64,000 bases of DNA from CAVPNY01 sp963706905 (lineage in GTDB: Bacteria > Chloroflexota > Anaerolineae > Anaerolineales > UBA4823): NCBI GenBank assembly GCA_963706905.1, contig CAVPNY010000014.1, positions 108,571 through 172,570 of the forward strand, given 5' to 3'. Position 1 is the stretch's first letter, and the number at the start of each line of letters is the position of its first letter. Under the pieces are notes generated by a model. It ran no database searches and was not told the DNA's origin. It saw only the letters and a list, made by a program, of their open reading frames with translations. Shown in pieces: positions 1-8,129 of the stretch. The translations under genes and the position numbers were made by a program.

Positions 1-498
1 GTGGCCTCATCCACCAATCTACCATCCGCGTCGAAGACTTGCCCGGCGCGCGCCACCAATACTTCAGGCTTGCCCAGCGTCAATGCGCCGACATGGGTCA
101 GGATCTGGCGAAGATGCAGTTGGGCTCTTAACGTGCCAAAATTGCCCGTGCTGGCGCCCATAATGGCCACTGGCTTGCTGTTCAACGGCGCATTGGGTGA
201 GCGCGAGGCCCAATCGATGGCATTTTTGAGGGCTGCGCTGATCGAGCTGTTGTACTCAGGCGTGGCGATCAGGACTGCATCGGCCTGCGCCAGCCGGGTG
301 CGGAAATGGAGCACCGCCTCGGGAAATGGCTTCTCATAATCCGGATTGAACATCGGCAAAGGTACCAGGTCAAAGATTTCCAGCGTCTTCCCAGGAGGCA
401 TCAGTTCTTCTGCTGACCGTAAAAGCGCTGAATTGTAGGAATTCTTGCGCAGGCTGCCGCCGATACCTAATACGTGAAGTGGATTAAATATATGTCAT
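1..498 (-). pseudogene. NADPH-dependent FMN reductase, partial and frameshifted near its start
   Basis: The gene runs off the left edge. The minus strand encodes a flavodoxin-fold quinone/FMN reductase: the N-terminal phosphate loop GIGGSLRKNSYN, then TPEYNSSISAALKNAIDW and the GASTGNFG stretch typical of this family, which reduces FMN or quinones with NAD(P)H. An ATG at 496-498 has a good Shine-Dalgarno (GGAG, 8 nt upstream), but its frame reads M-T-Y-I-stop. The conserved frame (NPLHVLGIGGS) begins at once in another register and has no start codon, so a one-base indel lies near 484-490. It could be a sequencing error or a recent mutation. The family assignment is firm. Confidence 0.8.
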
Positions 499-579
499 CG
501 GTGTTACTCCAGAAAGTGTGTTATCAGATCGCCTATTATCAATGGATTTTCTATATTGTCTTATCCAGTAAATTTCTTC

Positions 580-610
580 AGGAGGGAGCCGGGGTGACCG
601 GCTCCCTCCT
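580..610 (-). terminator. Intergenic hairpin, probable terminator
   Basis: A perfect 13-bp GC-rich stem (580-592 with 598-610) and 5-nt loop lies 38 bp past the stop codon of the fasciclin gene and before the FMN reductase. The T-tract on the minus strand is weak (GAAATTT), so termination is inferred from position and stem strength. Confidence 0.7.
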
Positions 611-647
611 ATAAAAAGCCCGAGAGTTCAATACCGATAATTTGTGT

Positions 648-2054
648 TTATTCTGGCAGCAGCACTGTGTCAATCACGTGGATCACGCCGTTGGAGGTCT
701 CGATGTCGGTGATGATCACTTCCGCGCTGTCATTCAAGAACACTTTGCCATCTTTGATGGAGATCATTATCTGTTCTCCTTCGAGGGCAGTGTCCACCAT
801 CTGGCCATCCAGCATGACAACATCTTCAGCCATAACCTTGCCGGGCACCACATGGTAGAGCAGGATATTCTGGAGGGTTTCGAGGTTCTCGGGTTTGAGC
901 AGATCTTCGACGGTTCCTTCAGGCAGCTTGGCGAAGGCTTCATCAGTCGGGGCGAAGACCGTGAAAGGACCTTCACCCTTGAGGGTCTCCACCAAACCGG
1001 CGGCCTGGACAGCAGCTACCAGTGTGGTGAAGCGGCCATCCGCTACCGCGGTATCAACAATGTCGGTTAGCTCAGCCGGGGGCAGCAAGACTGCGTCAAT
1101 CACGTGGATTACGCCGTTGGAGGTTTCGATGTCGGTGATGATCACTTCCGCGCTGTCATTCAGGTACACTTTGCCGTCTTTGACAGAGATAGCAATTTGC
1201 TTTCCTTCAAGAGCGGTGTCAACCATCTGCCCATCCAGCATGACAACATCTTCAGCCATAACCTTGCCGGGCACCACATGGTAGAGCAGGATATTCTGGA
1301 GGGTTTCGAGGTTCTCTGGCTTGAGCAGTTCCTCGACGGTTCCTTCAGGCAGCTTGGCGAAGGCGTCATCAGTCGGGGCGAAGACCGTGAAGGGACCTTC
1401 ACCCTTGAGGGTCTCCACCAATCCAGCGGCCTGGACAGCAGCTACCAGTGTGGTGAAGCGGCCATCCGCTACCGCGGTATCAACAATATCGGTTAGCTCA
1501 GCCGGGGGCAGCAAGACTGCGTCAATCACGTGGATTACGCCATTGGAAGTCTCGATGTCGGTGATGACAACCTTGGCATCGTTGATATTGACATTGCCCA
1601 TATCGGTCTTGATGGCAACCATCTGGCCTGAAGCGGTTTCAGCGCTTTCCAGTGCGGTCACGTCCGCAGCCATTACCTTGCCGGGCACCACGTGGTAGAG
1701 CAGGATGTTCTGGAGGGCTTCGAGGTTCTCGGGCTTGAGCAGATCCTCGACGGTACCTGCGGGCAGCTTGGCGAAGGCCTCATCGGTCGGAGCGAAGACG
1801 GTGAAGGGTCCTTCACCCTTGAGGGTTTCAACGAGTCCGGCAGCCTGTACTGCAGCTACCAGGGTGGTGAAGCGGCCATCCGCTACGGCGGTGTCAACAA
1901 TGTCTTTTAACTCAGGCATGGGTGTAGGAGGCATCTCTGTATCCACGGGAGCGGGTGGCTGAGTGGGAACGGGGGTGGCTGCGGGTGCACATGCACCAAC
2001 AACCAGTGAAGCAATAACAAGCACGAAAAGGGTAACAATTGGAACGCGGTTCAT
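648..2054 (-). CDS. Lipoprotein with three tandem fasciclin (FAS1) domains
   Basis: A 468-aa secreted lipoprotein. The signal peptide ends in a lipobox with the lipidated Cys at residue 22, followed by a Pro/Thr linker to about residue 48. Three FAS1 (beta-Ig-H3/fasciclin) domains follow, at about 51-185, 189-327 and 331-468, each opening with DIVDTAVADGRF and carrying the FTVFAPTD (H1) and HVI(D)AVLLP (H2) motifs. The domains are near-identical over their first halves, and repeats 2 and 3 resemble each other most, which points to recent internal duplication. FAS1 proteins mediate adhesion at the cell surface, so an adhesive or matrix role is inferred. The start is supported by AGGAG at 2061-2065 and a strong upstream promoter. 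Confidence 0.93.
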   Translation of the reverse strand: MNRVPIVTLFVLVIASLVVGACAPAATPVPTQPPAPVDTEMPPTPMPELKDIVDTAVADGRFTTLVAAVQAAGLVETLKGEGPFTVFAPTDEAFAKLPAGTVEDLLKPENLEALQNILLYHVVPGKVMAADVTALESAETASGQMVAIKTDMGNVNINDAKVVITDIETSNGVIHVIDAVLLPPAELTDIVDTAVADGRFTTLVAAVQAAGLVETLKGEGPFTVFAPTDDAFAKLPEGTVEELLKPENLETLQNILLYHVVPGKVMAEDVVMLDGQMVDTALEGKQIAISVKDGKVYLNDSAEVIITDIETSNGVIHVIDAVLLPPAELTDIVDTAVADGRFTTLVAAVQAAGLVETLKGEGPFTVFAPTDEAFAKLPEGTVEDLLKPENLETLQNILLYHVVPGKVMAEDVVMLDGQMVDTALEGEQIMISIKDGKVFLNDSAEVIITDIETSNGVIHVIDTVLLPE

Positions 2055-2105
2055 TTTTATCTCCTGTATATATATTGTCTAGTATTTGTACAGATATTAT
2101 CCAGC

Positions 2106-2133
2106 ATTATACAGGAAACCTTTGGCGTGTCAA
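2106..2133 (-). promoter_or_regulatory. Sigma-70-type promoter of the fasciclin gene
   Basis: On the minus strand a consensus -35 TTGACA (2128-2133) and consensus -10 TATAAT (2106-2111) are separated by 16 bp. This implies a 5' leader of about 45 nt before the ATG at 2054. Confidence 0.75.
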
Positions 2134-2268
2134 GCATTTTCTGTTGTTCTCATCAAACGCTTAGAATTGACGCCGGAATGACATAAATACCGGCAATCTA
2201 TCCAGGGGGTGAATCCAGTCACATGCGCAATCCGGGTGTCATGGTGCGCATATTGATTTAGTTAAAAA

Positions 2269-2282
2269 GGACTTACGCAGTT
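2269..2282 (+). repeat. Solo copy of the GGACTTACGCAGTT element end
   Basis: These 14 bases are identical to the left end of the inverted-repeat element at 54033-54121. No matching right end lies nearby, so this is probably a remnant or footprint of the same element family. It sits in the gap between the fasciclin promoter and the ATP10-like gene. Confidence 0.5.
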
Positions 2283-2335
2283 CTCAGGGGAAGTGGTCCA
2301 AGAAAAGTATCGAAGGCGATAACTATCCTGGCATC

Positions 2336-2836
2336 TTATGAGCTCGCCAGCCAGTTCACCCTGTAGTTTTCCTGGATGGCTTTTTTAAGCGCCTCCCCCT
2401 TTTCCTCGGAGTAGGCCCCCTCCGTCCGCCACAGGACATTCCCCTGCCGATCCACTACCAGTACATAGATGCTCTCCTCATTTGGGAGATCCAATGCCTG
2501 CCGAAAAGCCCCCTTATCGGTGTACAGGGTGATGGTCTTCTGACGCGTAGTCCGATTCGGTATGCCTGCCCGCATTCCTCCGTTGATAAAGGTCTGCGAA
2601 AAACGATTCATCTTCCAGATCACCGGAAGCTCGTAGAATTGCACCCCCGGAAAGACCTGTTCGAGCTGGCGCGCCGTGGGCACCCAGCTATCGACCCAGG
2701 CTTGATGCCATTGCTGAAAGGCGATAAACAGAATATTGAGCTCACCTTGCAGGTCATCTGGAAGGGTTATCTTCTGGCGCAAAAGATTGGCACCGGTAAC
2801 TCCTGGAAATTTCATATGAACAGCCATTTGGTTCAT
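2336..2836 (-). CDS. Thioredoxin-fold protein resembling ATP10
   Basis: A 166-aa cytoplasmic protein. The central stretch (GANLLRQKITLPDDLQGELNILFIAF, then W-VDSWVPTARQLEQ, FYELPVI, FINGGMRAGI) has the layout of the ATP10-like family, thioredoxin-fold proteins named after a mitochondrial ATP-synthase assembly factor. The late DRQGNVLWRTEGAY motif is the usual strand before the last helix of a thioredoxin fold. No CxxC is present, so redox catalysis is unlikely. It begins 3 bp after the stop of a 43-aa membrane ORF and is probably co-transcribed with it. The bacterial role is unknown. The family call is by eye and moderately sure. Confidence 0.6.
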   Translation of the reverse strand: MNQMAVHMKFPGVTGANLLRQKITLPDDLQGELNILFIAFQQWHQAWVDSWVPTARQLEQVFPGVQFYELPVIWKMNRFSQTFINGGMRAGIPNRTTRQKTITLYTDKGAFRQALDLPNEESIYVLVVDRQGNVLWRTEGAYSEEKGEALKKAIQENYRVNWLASS

Positions 2837-2839
2837 CTA

Positions 2840-2971
2840 CTAAGAACCTATTTTTCGGCGCTGGTTTTTGTTGATTCTGATGGGCACGCGGCTAAGCTCT
2901 GCTTTGTGCTGCGCCAATAAGTATGTAAACACTGCAAACATCAAGACCGCCAAAATCACAATAATAATCAT
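2840..2971 (-). CDS. Small single-span membrane protein, 43 aa
   Basis: The ORF begins with ATG after AAGGAG (2978-2983). The protein opens with a hydrophobic helix (IIIVILAVLMFAVFTYLLA) followed by a basic tail ending KNQRRKIGS. Its tandem TAG stop abuts the ATP10-like start, so the two look translationally coupled and share the minus-strand promoter at 3014-3042. Length, RBS, promoter and coupling all support a real gene. No family is recognised; a membrane anchor or partner for the ATP10-like protein is only a guess. Confidence 0.6.
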   Translation of the reverse strand: MIIIVILAVLMFAVFTYLLAQHKAELSRVPIRINKNQRRKIGS

Positions 2972-3013
2972 AGACCGCTCCTTAATCAGATATGGATAAC
3001 TTTATTAATCAAA

Positions 3014-3042
3014 ATAATAGCATGTTCTTGCCATTTTGTCAA
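3014..3042 (-). promoter_or_regulatory. Promoter for the small membrane protein / ATP10-like operon
   Basis: Minus-strand TTGACA (3037-3042), 17-bp spacer, TATTAT (3014-3019). It diverges from a plus-strand promoter 30 bp away. Confidence 0.7.
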
Positions 3043-3071
3043 TATATTGTATAGTATTTGTCACGATTATC

Positions 3072-3100
3072 TTGACAAATTTGTGTGGCTATGATAAATT
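3072..3100 (+). promoter_or_regulatory. Promoter for the small membrane protein pair
   Basis: Consensus -35 TTGACA (3072-3077), 17-bp spacer, -10-like TAAATT (3095-3100). It lies about 80 bp before the first ATG, back to back with the minus-strand promoter. Confidence 0.55.
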
Positions 3101-3178
3101 CCTGCTATTAGCAATCGCAGGTAACAACATTCTAAAAATTCAATAGATGCAACCCTCGAATCCGAGATGGAGTGAATG

Positions 3179-3358
3179 ATGAGTAACTACACGCGAATCA
3201 GTAAAATCGGCATCTTAATTGCAGCCGGTATGTCCTTCTTGCTATCCGTATACTTATGGTTTTCCGGTGACAGGGAAACAGGCTTGTTTGTGGGTATCTG
3301 GGTGCCATCGATCCTGTCCTTTGGCGCCTTAATGCATGCTGGAAGAAGTGCGCAATGA
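3179..3358 (+). CDS. Small membrane protein, two predicted helices
   Basis: A 59-aa protein; an ATG three bases upstream (3176) is the alternative start. GGAGTGA lies just before the ATGs. Two hydrophobic segments are visible, about residues 10-26 (ILIAAGMSFLLSVYLWF) and 35-52 (GLFVGIWVPSILSFGALM), joined by a short charged loop (SGDRET). The stop overlaps the next ATG (ATGA at 3355-3358), so the two small genes are coupled. No function is recognised. Confidence 0.6.
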   Translation: MSNYTRISKIGILIAAGMSFLLSVYLWFSGDRETGLFVGIWVPSILSFGALMHAGRSAQ

Positions 3359-3462
3359 ACGATATTTCTCTTTTTATATTTGGTCTGATCGCAACAATCG
3401 CAGCTATTGGCCCCTTAATCCTTGCCGCCATCAGTGAACAACAATCGAAAAATGATCAATGA
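3355..3462 (+). CDS. Small single-span membrane protein, 35 aa
   Basis: The ATG overlaps the stop of the preceding small gene by ATGA, a classic coupling arrangement. The product has one helix (ISLFIFGLIATIAAIGPLILAAI) and a short polar tail ending QSKNDQ. Too short for family assignment. The pair shares the promoter at 3072-3100 and probably works together in the membrane. Confidence 0.5.
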   Translation: MNDISLFIFGLIATIAAIGPLILAAISEQQSKNDQ

Positions 3463-3519
3463 GTATCCTTAAGGGGACGCCAAGCAAGGACTGCTAACAC
3501 TTTCAAATATATATATTGC

Positions 3520-3889
3520 CAAGCTGACTGGCGATAATCGTCGCCTTATCGAGGGCTTGATGAATATTCGAACACGACGCAGCAATCTGTGGGGATACCC
3601 AGCCCTTTGGCAGCCGCAAGATAGGGATCTGGGTCTGGTTTACAGTCAGCCGGATAGTTTCTTCGATATTTGATTAAGATGATTTTGTGGGGTCCAGACT
3701 TCCGAAGTCTTGGAGACTTCGGAAGTCTGCGCGTGGCTTTTTTCTCCTGTGCACCACTTGCATGATGTCAGCCATGTTAAGGCTATGTGGCGTTGCCCAC
3801 GGTTGCCAGGGATGCATGATGCAGGCAGAAGAGTTGATCATTACTCCATCCAGGTCAAAAAGAACGGCATCGCATTCAATTGTGTTCAT
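3520..3889 (-). pseudogene. Decayed HAD-superfamily phosphatase
   Basis: The N-terminal part is clear at 3775-3889: CDAVLFDLDGVMINSSA holds the DxD nucleophile motif I (DLDG) of HAD phosphatases. Downstream, 3520-3650 carries a later HAD segment (KPDPDPYLAAAKGLGI, then CCVVFEYS, equivalent to motifs III and IV). The cap domain between them is gone, and the acidic motif IV region reads EYSSS rather than EDA/EDS. A 15-bp perfect hairpin (3696-3728) sits at the junction, so deletion associated with this repeat is plausible. Confidence 0.7.
3696..3728. repeat. Palindromic repeat, TCCGAAGTC type
   Basis: A perfect 15-bp inverted repeat (3696-3710 with 3714-3728) with a 3-nt loop, inside the HAD remnant. 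It resembles the TCGGAGGTC hairpins at 9021, 40777 and 62969 and may belong to the same dispersed family. Confidence 0.7.
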
Positions 3890-4280
3890 CGCTGAGTTTG
3901 GATTCTATCAGCCCTATCAAATTTTTTATGGCTTTTTCCAGGGCGCTTCTTTTTACTTCGATATCAGCCATATCGGAAAAATAAGCCATTCGCCTGTCTT
4001 TGTAATCGCCTTCTAACAATTCGCTATTAACCACGGAAATCGCGGGATTGTGAAAAACAAGATGGATATGTTCCCTGGCCCGGAGGTTAAACGTCACCAG
4101 ATACCCTCCTCGATAACTAAAGGATGGTGCGTTCCACTTGATTTGTTCAGTAATATTATTGTTCACGTTCTTAATAATTTCACGAATCTTTTGCACCTCT
4201 GCTTTGAAGGGATGGTCGAGCTGGGTCATGAACTCATCGACTTTATCGGTGTTGCTAACGGTTGTGCGTGGATTTTTCAT
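3876..4280 (-). CDS. DUF1801-family protein
   Basis: About 134 aa if translation starts at the MKNPRTT Met (4280), which follows AGGAGA by 9 nt. A longer reading to 4361 lacks an RBS. The protein shows the DUF1801 (YdhG-like) pattern: a helical N-terminus with FKAEVQKIREIIKN, the IKWNAPSFSYRG core, and a late basic helix. Proteins of this fold are linked to iron handling or DUF1801 domains of unknown role. Three other DUF1801-type genes lie in this window. It overlaps the HAD remnant by 14 bp. Confidence 0.8.
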   Translation of the reverse strand: MKNPRTTVSNTDKVDEFMTQLDHPFKAEVQKIREIIKNVNNNITEQIKWNAPSFSYRGGYLVTFNLRAREHIHLVFHNPAISVVNSELLEGDYKDRRMAYFSDMADIEVKRSALEKAIKNLIGLIESKLSDEHN

Positions 4281-4366
4281 CTTAGTGATTCTCCTTATAT
4301 AGACAGGATGTGTGAGCCCCATTCCGCCAGACAGGATGAAGTGGTATTGCCAGCTTGGCACCCGGC

Positions 4367-4782
4367 TCAGAGTTGTTTCGTCAGGAAGTAGCGCTGATGC
4401 CCAGGTGGAAAATCCGGCAGCTCGCCAAATACCCGGTAGCCGTGTTTTTTATAAAAGTCTGGCGCCTGGAAGCTGAACGTGTCTAAGTAAACATTCTTTG
4501 CGCCGCGCCCCGCGCTTCTTCTTCGGCCAGCGTTAACAGCTTGTGTCCAAAACCACGACCGCGCAATTCCTCTTGGATCCACATCAGATCGATATACAGC
4601 CAATCCCAGTAGGTGATGCCGATCACCCCTCCTAGGACAGCCTGATCTGGCCCCTTCAGCACGAAGCACAGGCGTTTGGCGTGTTCATCACCGGCATGTC
4701 GTGTGTTGTATTCATTAATTCCCCCTCCGATAATGTCCCATTCCGGTTGATCCACAGATACGATTTGATATTCCTTGTCCAT
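4367..4782 (-). pseudogene. GNAT acetyltransferase, frameshifted
   Basis: The N-terminal 95 residues (4483-4782) hold the GNAT acetyl-CoA core: WLYIDLMWIQEELRGRGFGHKLL with the RGRGFG pyrophosphate loop. The C-terminal part (NVYLDTFSFQAPDFYKKHGYRVFGEL) continues in another frame down to 4367. One indel near 4495-4505, in a GC-rich run, separates the two halves. The merged product would be about 138 aa, normal for a small N-acetyltransferase of the YafP/PhnO type. The substrate is unknown. Confidence 0.8.
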
Positions 4783-4834
4783 AGAATTTATTTGACTCCT
4801 TTCATGATTGCGCGGGCATCGAGCCGGTTGAATT

Positions 4835-7393
4835 CTAATCTGGAGTGTCTACCAACTTGCGCAGGAAGCGCCCGGTGTAGGAGGCTTCGACCTGCGCCAC
4901 CTGTTCCGGGGTGCCCTCTGCTAACAGGCGGCCGCCCGCTGCGCCGCCCTCCGGACCCAGGTCGATCACCCAGTCGGCAGCTTGGATGATATCCAGGTTG
5001 TGCTCCACCACCAGCACGCTATTGCCGGCATCCACCAGGCGCTGCAAGACCCCCAGCAGGCGGTCGATGTCGGCCGGGTGCAGGCCGGTAGTCGGCTCGT
5101 CGAGCAGGTACAGGGTGCGCCCGCTGCCCCGCCGGCCGAGCTCTTTGGCCAGCTTCACCCGCTGCGCCTCGCCGCCCGAGAGAGTAGTGGCAGGCTGGCC
5201 GAGCTGCAGGTAGCCCAGACCGACGTCGGCCATCACCTGCAGGCGGGCGGCGACAGGCAACACATCTTTGAACAGCTCCAGGGATTCCTCTACGGTCTGT
5301 TCGAGCACCTGGGCGATGTCCTGGCCGCGGTAGCGCACCGAGAGCGTCTCCCTGGTGAAGCGCCTACCGCGGCAGGCCGGGCAGCGCACTTCCACGTCTG
5401 GCAGGAAATGCATCTTCACCATCAGCATGCCAGCCCCCTCGCAGCGCTCGCAGCGCCCGCCCGGGACATTGAACGAGAAGTTACGGGCGGTCAGCTTCAG
5501 GCGGCGGGCTTCGGAAGTGGCGGCGAACGCCTCCCGGATGGGGGTGAAGGCATCCGAGTAGGTCGCCGCGTTCGAACGCGGGATGCGCCCGATGGGGTCC
5601 TGGTCAATGGTGATGACTTTATCCAGGTGCTCCCAGCCTTCAATTTGGTCATGCGTGCCGGGCTGCTCGCCCGCCCCATAGAAGCGCTGGCGGGCAGATC
5701 GATCGAGGATGTCGAAGATCAACGAAGATTTGCCTGAGCCCGCCACGCCGGTCACCGCCACCAGCAGCCCGAGCGGGATGCGGGTAGTGATCCCCTGCAG
5801 GTTGTGCTGGCGCGCTCCGTGGATGGTGATGGCTTTGTGGTTAGGGATGCGCCGGCGCGCCGGTCGGGTGACGCTCAGCCGGCTATCCAGGTAGGCTCCG
5901 GTGAGCGAGCCAGGGGTGCGGGCCACTTCGGCTGGCGGGCCGGCCACCACCACGTGACCCCCGGCTTTCCCGGCGCCAGGACCAATATCCACCACGAAAT
6001 CGGCGGAGCGGATCAGCTCGAGATCGTGCTCGATCACCAACACCGTGTTGCCCAGGTCGCGCAGCCGGCGCAGAAACCCGATCAGGCGCAGCGTATCACG
6101 CGAATGCAGGCCGATGGTCGGCTCGTCAAGCACATACAGCACGCCGGTCAGCCCTGAGCCGAGCAGGGCTGCCAGGCGCAGGCGCTGGGCCTCACCGGCC
6201 GACAGGCTGGGCGAGGCGCGCTCCATCGTCAGGTAGCCCACGCCCACCTCCACCAGCCGGTTGATGCGCTCGGTGAGGTCGTCCAGGATTGGCCGGGCAA
6301 TGTTCATCGCTGCGGTGTTCAGGTGAGCAGGCAGGCTTTCCAACCAGGCTGCCAGCTCGCTGAGCGGCAGGCGCGACAACTCCACGATCCCCCGGCCGTC
6401 AACGGTCACCGCCCGGCTTTCTGGGCGCAAGCGGGTTCCCTGACACTCTGGGCAGGTCTGGGTGATCAGTTTTTCGTCAATCCTGTCGCGATAGCCAGGC
6501 TCCTGGATGCGCTCGGCATAGCGGCGCAGCAAGCTGGTGGCGATGCCCTCGAAGCGCCCCCGGTAGACGGTGGTAGGCGGCTGGATATCCGGGAAATGCC
6601 GGCGGAACTGGGGGCTCTCCACACCGTAGAACAGCAGGTCGCGCTGAGCTGCCGGTAAATCCTTAACCGGCCGATCCAGTTCGAAGGCGAACCCATAATG
6701 CTCCCCGGCCATCTTGAAGGTGTTGCTGCTATATTCGATATAGCGGATATCCCAGCCGTTGACCGCGCCACCGGCGATGCTCAGATCTTCGTTCACCAGC
6801 TGCCGTAAATCGGCCTGGTGGACCGTGCCCAGGCCGGTGCAGGTCGGGCAGGCGCCAGCCGGCTTATTGAATGAGAAATTTGCCATCCCAATCTCGGGGA
6901 TGGCCGCGCCACATTGCGGGCAGGGGAATGTTTCTTCCGGACCAGCCAGCTCAACCTCGCCTTCGTCTTCCCAGTCTTCGTCGAGGGCATCATACGCTGG
7001 GGCAACCTGCTTACCGCAGGTCGGGCAAGGGCGCTGCCCCACCTGGGCATACAGCACCCGCAGGTAGGTGTACACTTCGGTGGCAGTGCCTACCGTGGAG
7101 CGCGGGCTGTGGTTGGTCAGGCGCTGATCCACGCTGATCGATGGCGACAACCCGCTGATCGAATCGACTGGCGGCCTGGATAGCCCGAAGGTCGCCAGGC
7201 CGAGCGATTCGAGATACTGCCGGGCGCCTTCCTTGTACAGGATGTCGAACCCAAGGCTGGACTTACCCGAGCCAGACAGTCCAGTGAGCACAACGATCTG
7301 GTTTTTGGGGATATTCAGGCTGATGTTTTTTAGATTATGCAGGCGGGCGCCGCGGATGCTGATTTGCGATGGCAAGGGACCTCCTGGCAACAT
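4835..7393 (-). CDS. UvrA2-type excinuclease ATPase
   Basis: An 852-aa protein with the duplicated ABC ATPase layout of UvrA. Walker A GLSGSGKSS lies at 38-46 and a second, GVAGSGKSS, in the C-terminal half. Each half has a signature and Walker B (LSAGEAQRLRLA...LYVLDEPTIGLH; LSGGEAQRVKLA...LYLLDEPTTGLH). Zinc cysteine pairs occur at 123-126 and 158-161, with CPTC near 182 and CERC/CPAC in the second half. Between the first two pairs there are only about 35 residues, where classical UvrA has the UvrB-binding domain. This places it in the UvrA2 class, linked to resistance to DNA-binding drugs or damage. A TTG at 7375 follows GGAGG by 4 nt and may be the true start. Confidence 0.93.
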   Translation of the reverse strand: MLPGGPLPSQISIRGARLHNLKNISLNIPKNQIVVLTGLSGSGKSSLGFDILYKEGARQYLESLGLATFGLSRPPVDSISGLSPSISVDQRLTNHSPRSTVGTATEVYTYLRVLYAQVGQRPCPTCGKQVAPAYDALDEDWEDEGEVELAGPEETFPCPQCGAAIPEIGMANFSFNKPAGACPTCTGLGTVHQADLRQLVNEDLSIAGGAVNGWDIRYIEYSSNTFKMAGEHYGFAFELDRPVKDLPAAQRDLLFYGVESPQFRRHFPDIQPPTTVYRGRFEGIATSLLRRYAERIQEPGYRDRIDEKLITQTCPECQGTRLRPESRAVTVDGRGIVELSRLPLSELAAWLESLPAHLNTAAMNIARPILDDLTERINRLVEVGVGYLTMERASPSLSAGEAQRLRLAALLGSGLTGVLYVLDEPTIGLHSRDTLRLIGFLRRLRDLGNTVLVIEHDLELIRSADFVVDIGPGAGKAGGHVVVAGPPAEVARTPGSLTGAYLDSRLSVTRPARRRIPNHKAITIHGARQHNLQGITTRIPLGLLVAVTGVAGSGKSSLIFDILDRSARQRFYGAGEQPGTHDQIEGWEHLDKVITIDQDPIGRIPRSNAATYSDAFTPIREAFAATSEARRLKLTARNFSFNVPGGRCERCEGAGMLMVKMHFLPDVEVRCPACRGRRFTRETLSVRYRGQDIAQVLEQTVEESLELFKDVLPVAARLQVMADVGLGYLQLGQPATTLSGGEAQRVKLAKELGRRGSGRTLYLLDEPTTGLHPADIDRLLGVLQRLVDAGNSVLVVEHNLDIIQAADWVIDLGPEGGAAGGRLLAEGTPEQVAQVEASYTGRFLRKLVDTPD

Positions 7394-7441
7394 GGTCGTA
7401 GAAACCGATCAACAAGCGAGCGCAGATCGCGCCTCGTTGCT

Positions 7442-7447
7442 ATTATA
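7442..7447 (-). promoter_or_regulatory. Possible -10 box for uvrA2
   Basis: A minus-strand TATAAT, preceded by TTG, lies about 50 bp before the uvrA2 start. No convincing -35 is present. The rest of the 7394-7625 gap shows nothing else. Confidence 0.4.
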
Positions 7448-7625
7448 CAACCCCTGCATTCTGAGGCAGGCTTACAAGTTAATTTCCAAATCTCTTGTGC
7501 AATCATGCATTTTTGATATATTATTATGGATGATTGGCACGTTCGTGCAGGCGAAATCTGCCCAAAAATCTCCCCTCGCTCGTGTAATGTTTTCGGCTTG
7601 TTAGCATTGAACTAAAGGAGCTCCC

Positions 7626-8129
7626 ATGGCTAAGATCGATCCCCTCGTGCAGGACTTTCTCGCCCAGAAAAAGATCGCCGTGGTCGGCGTCTCGGACAAA
7701 CGCGAGACGGGCTGCAACGCAGCCTACCAAAGATTTAAGGAAGCGGGATACAGCGTCAGCGCGGTCAACCCGCGCCTCACCACCTTTCAAGGCGATCCGT
7801 GCTATCCAGACCTGAATTCGATCCCCGAGAAGCCGGATGCGGTGTTTATCCTCACCAATCCCAAAATCACCGAACAAATTGTCCAGCAGTGCGTGGACCT
7901 GGGCGTCCAGCGCGTCTGGATGCACTGCATGATGGGCACCAAACCCGGTCTGGCGGCGAATATGACCAGCGTCTCGCAAGACGCCGTGCGCATGTGCCGC
8001 GAGCACGGCATCACCGTGATCCCCGGCGCCTGCCCGAATCAATTCCTGAACCCGGATTTCGGTCACAAGATGATGAAGGTTATGTTCCGCACGCTTGGTT
8101 TTTACAAGGTCAGCGAAGCCCCGGGATGA
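7626..8129 (+). CDS. CoA-binding protein (YccU-like)
   Basis: A 167-aa Rossmann-fold protein. The N-terminus KKIAVVGVSDKRETGCNA matches the nucleotide-binding loop of the CoA_binding family, and the rest (AVNPRL, PDAVFILTNPKIT, VQRVWMHCMMGTK, ITVIPGACPNQFL) follows succinyl-CoA synthetase alpha and YccU. Such small proteins bind CoA, with unknown physiology. AAGGAG lies 7 nt before the ATG. The stop codon overlaps the start of the repeat ORF that follows (ATGA), implying translational coupling. Confidence 0.88.
   Translation: MAKIDPLVQDFLAQKKIAVVGVSDKRETGCNAAYQRFKEAGYSVSAVNPRLTTFQGDPCYPDLNSIPEKPDAVFILTNPKITEQIVQQCVDLGVQRVWMHCMMGTKPGLAANMTSVSQDAVRMCREHGITVIPGACPNQFLNPDFGHKMMKVMFRTLGFYKVSEAPG

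Noticed and set aside
642..1962. Open frames on the plus strand across the fasciclin gene
   Set aside because: They mirror the repeated FAS1 codons on the other strand and resemble no protein family.
4911..7183. Several plus-strand open frames of 60-250 codons over uvrA2
   Set aside because: High-GC shadow frames of a clearly coding minus strand.
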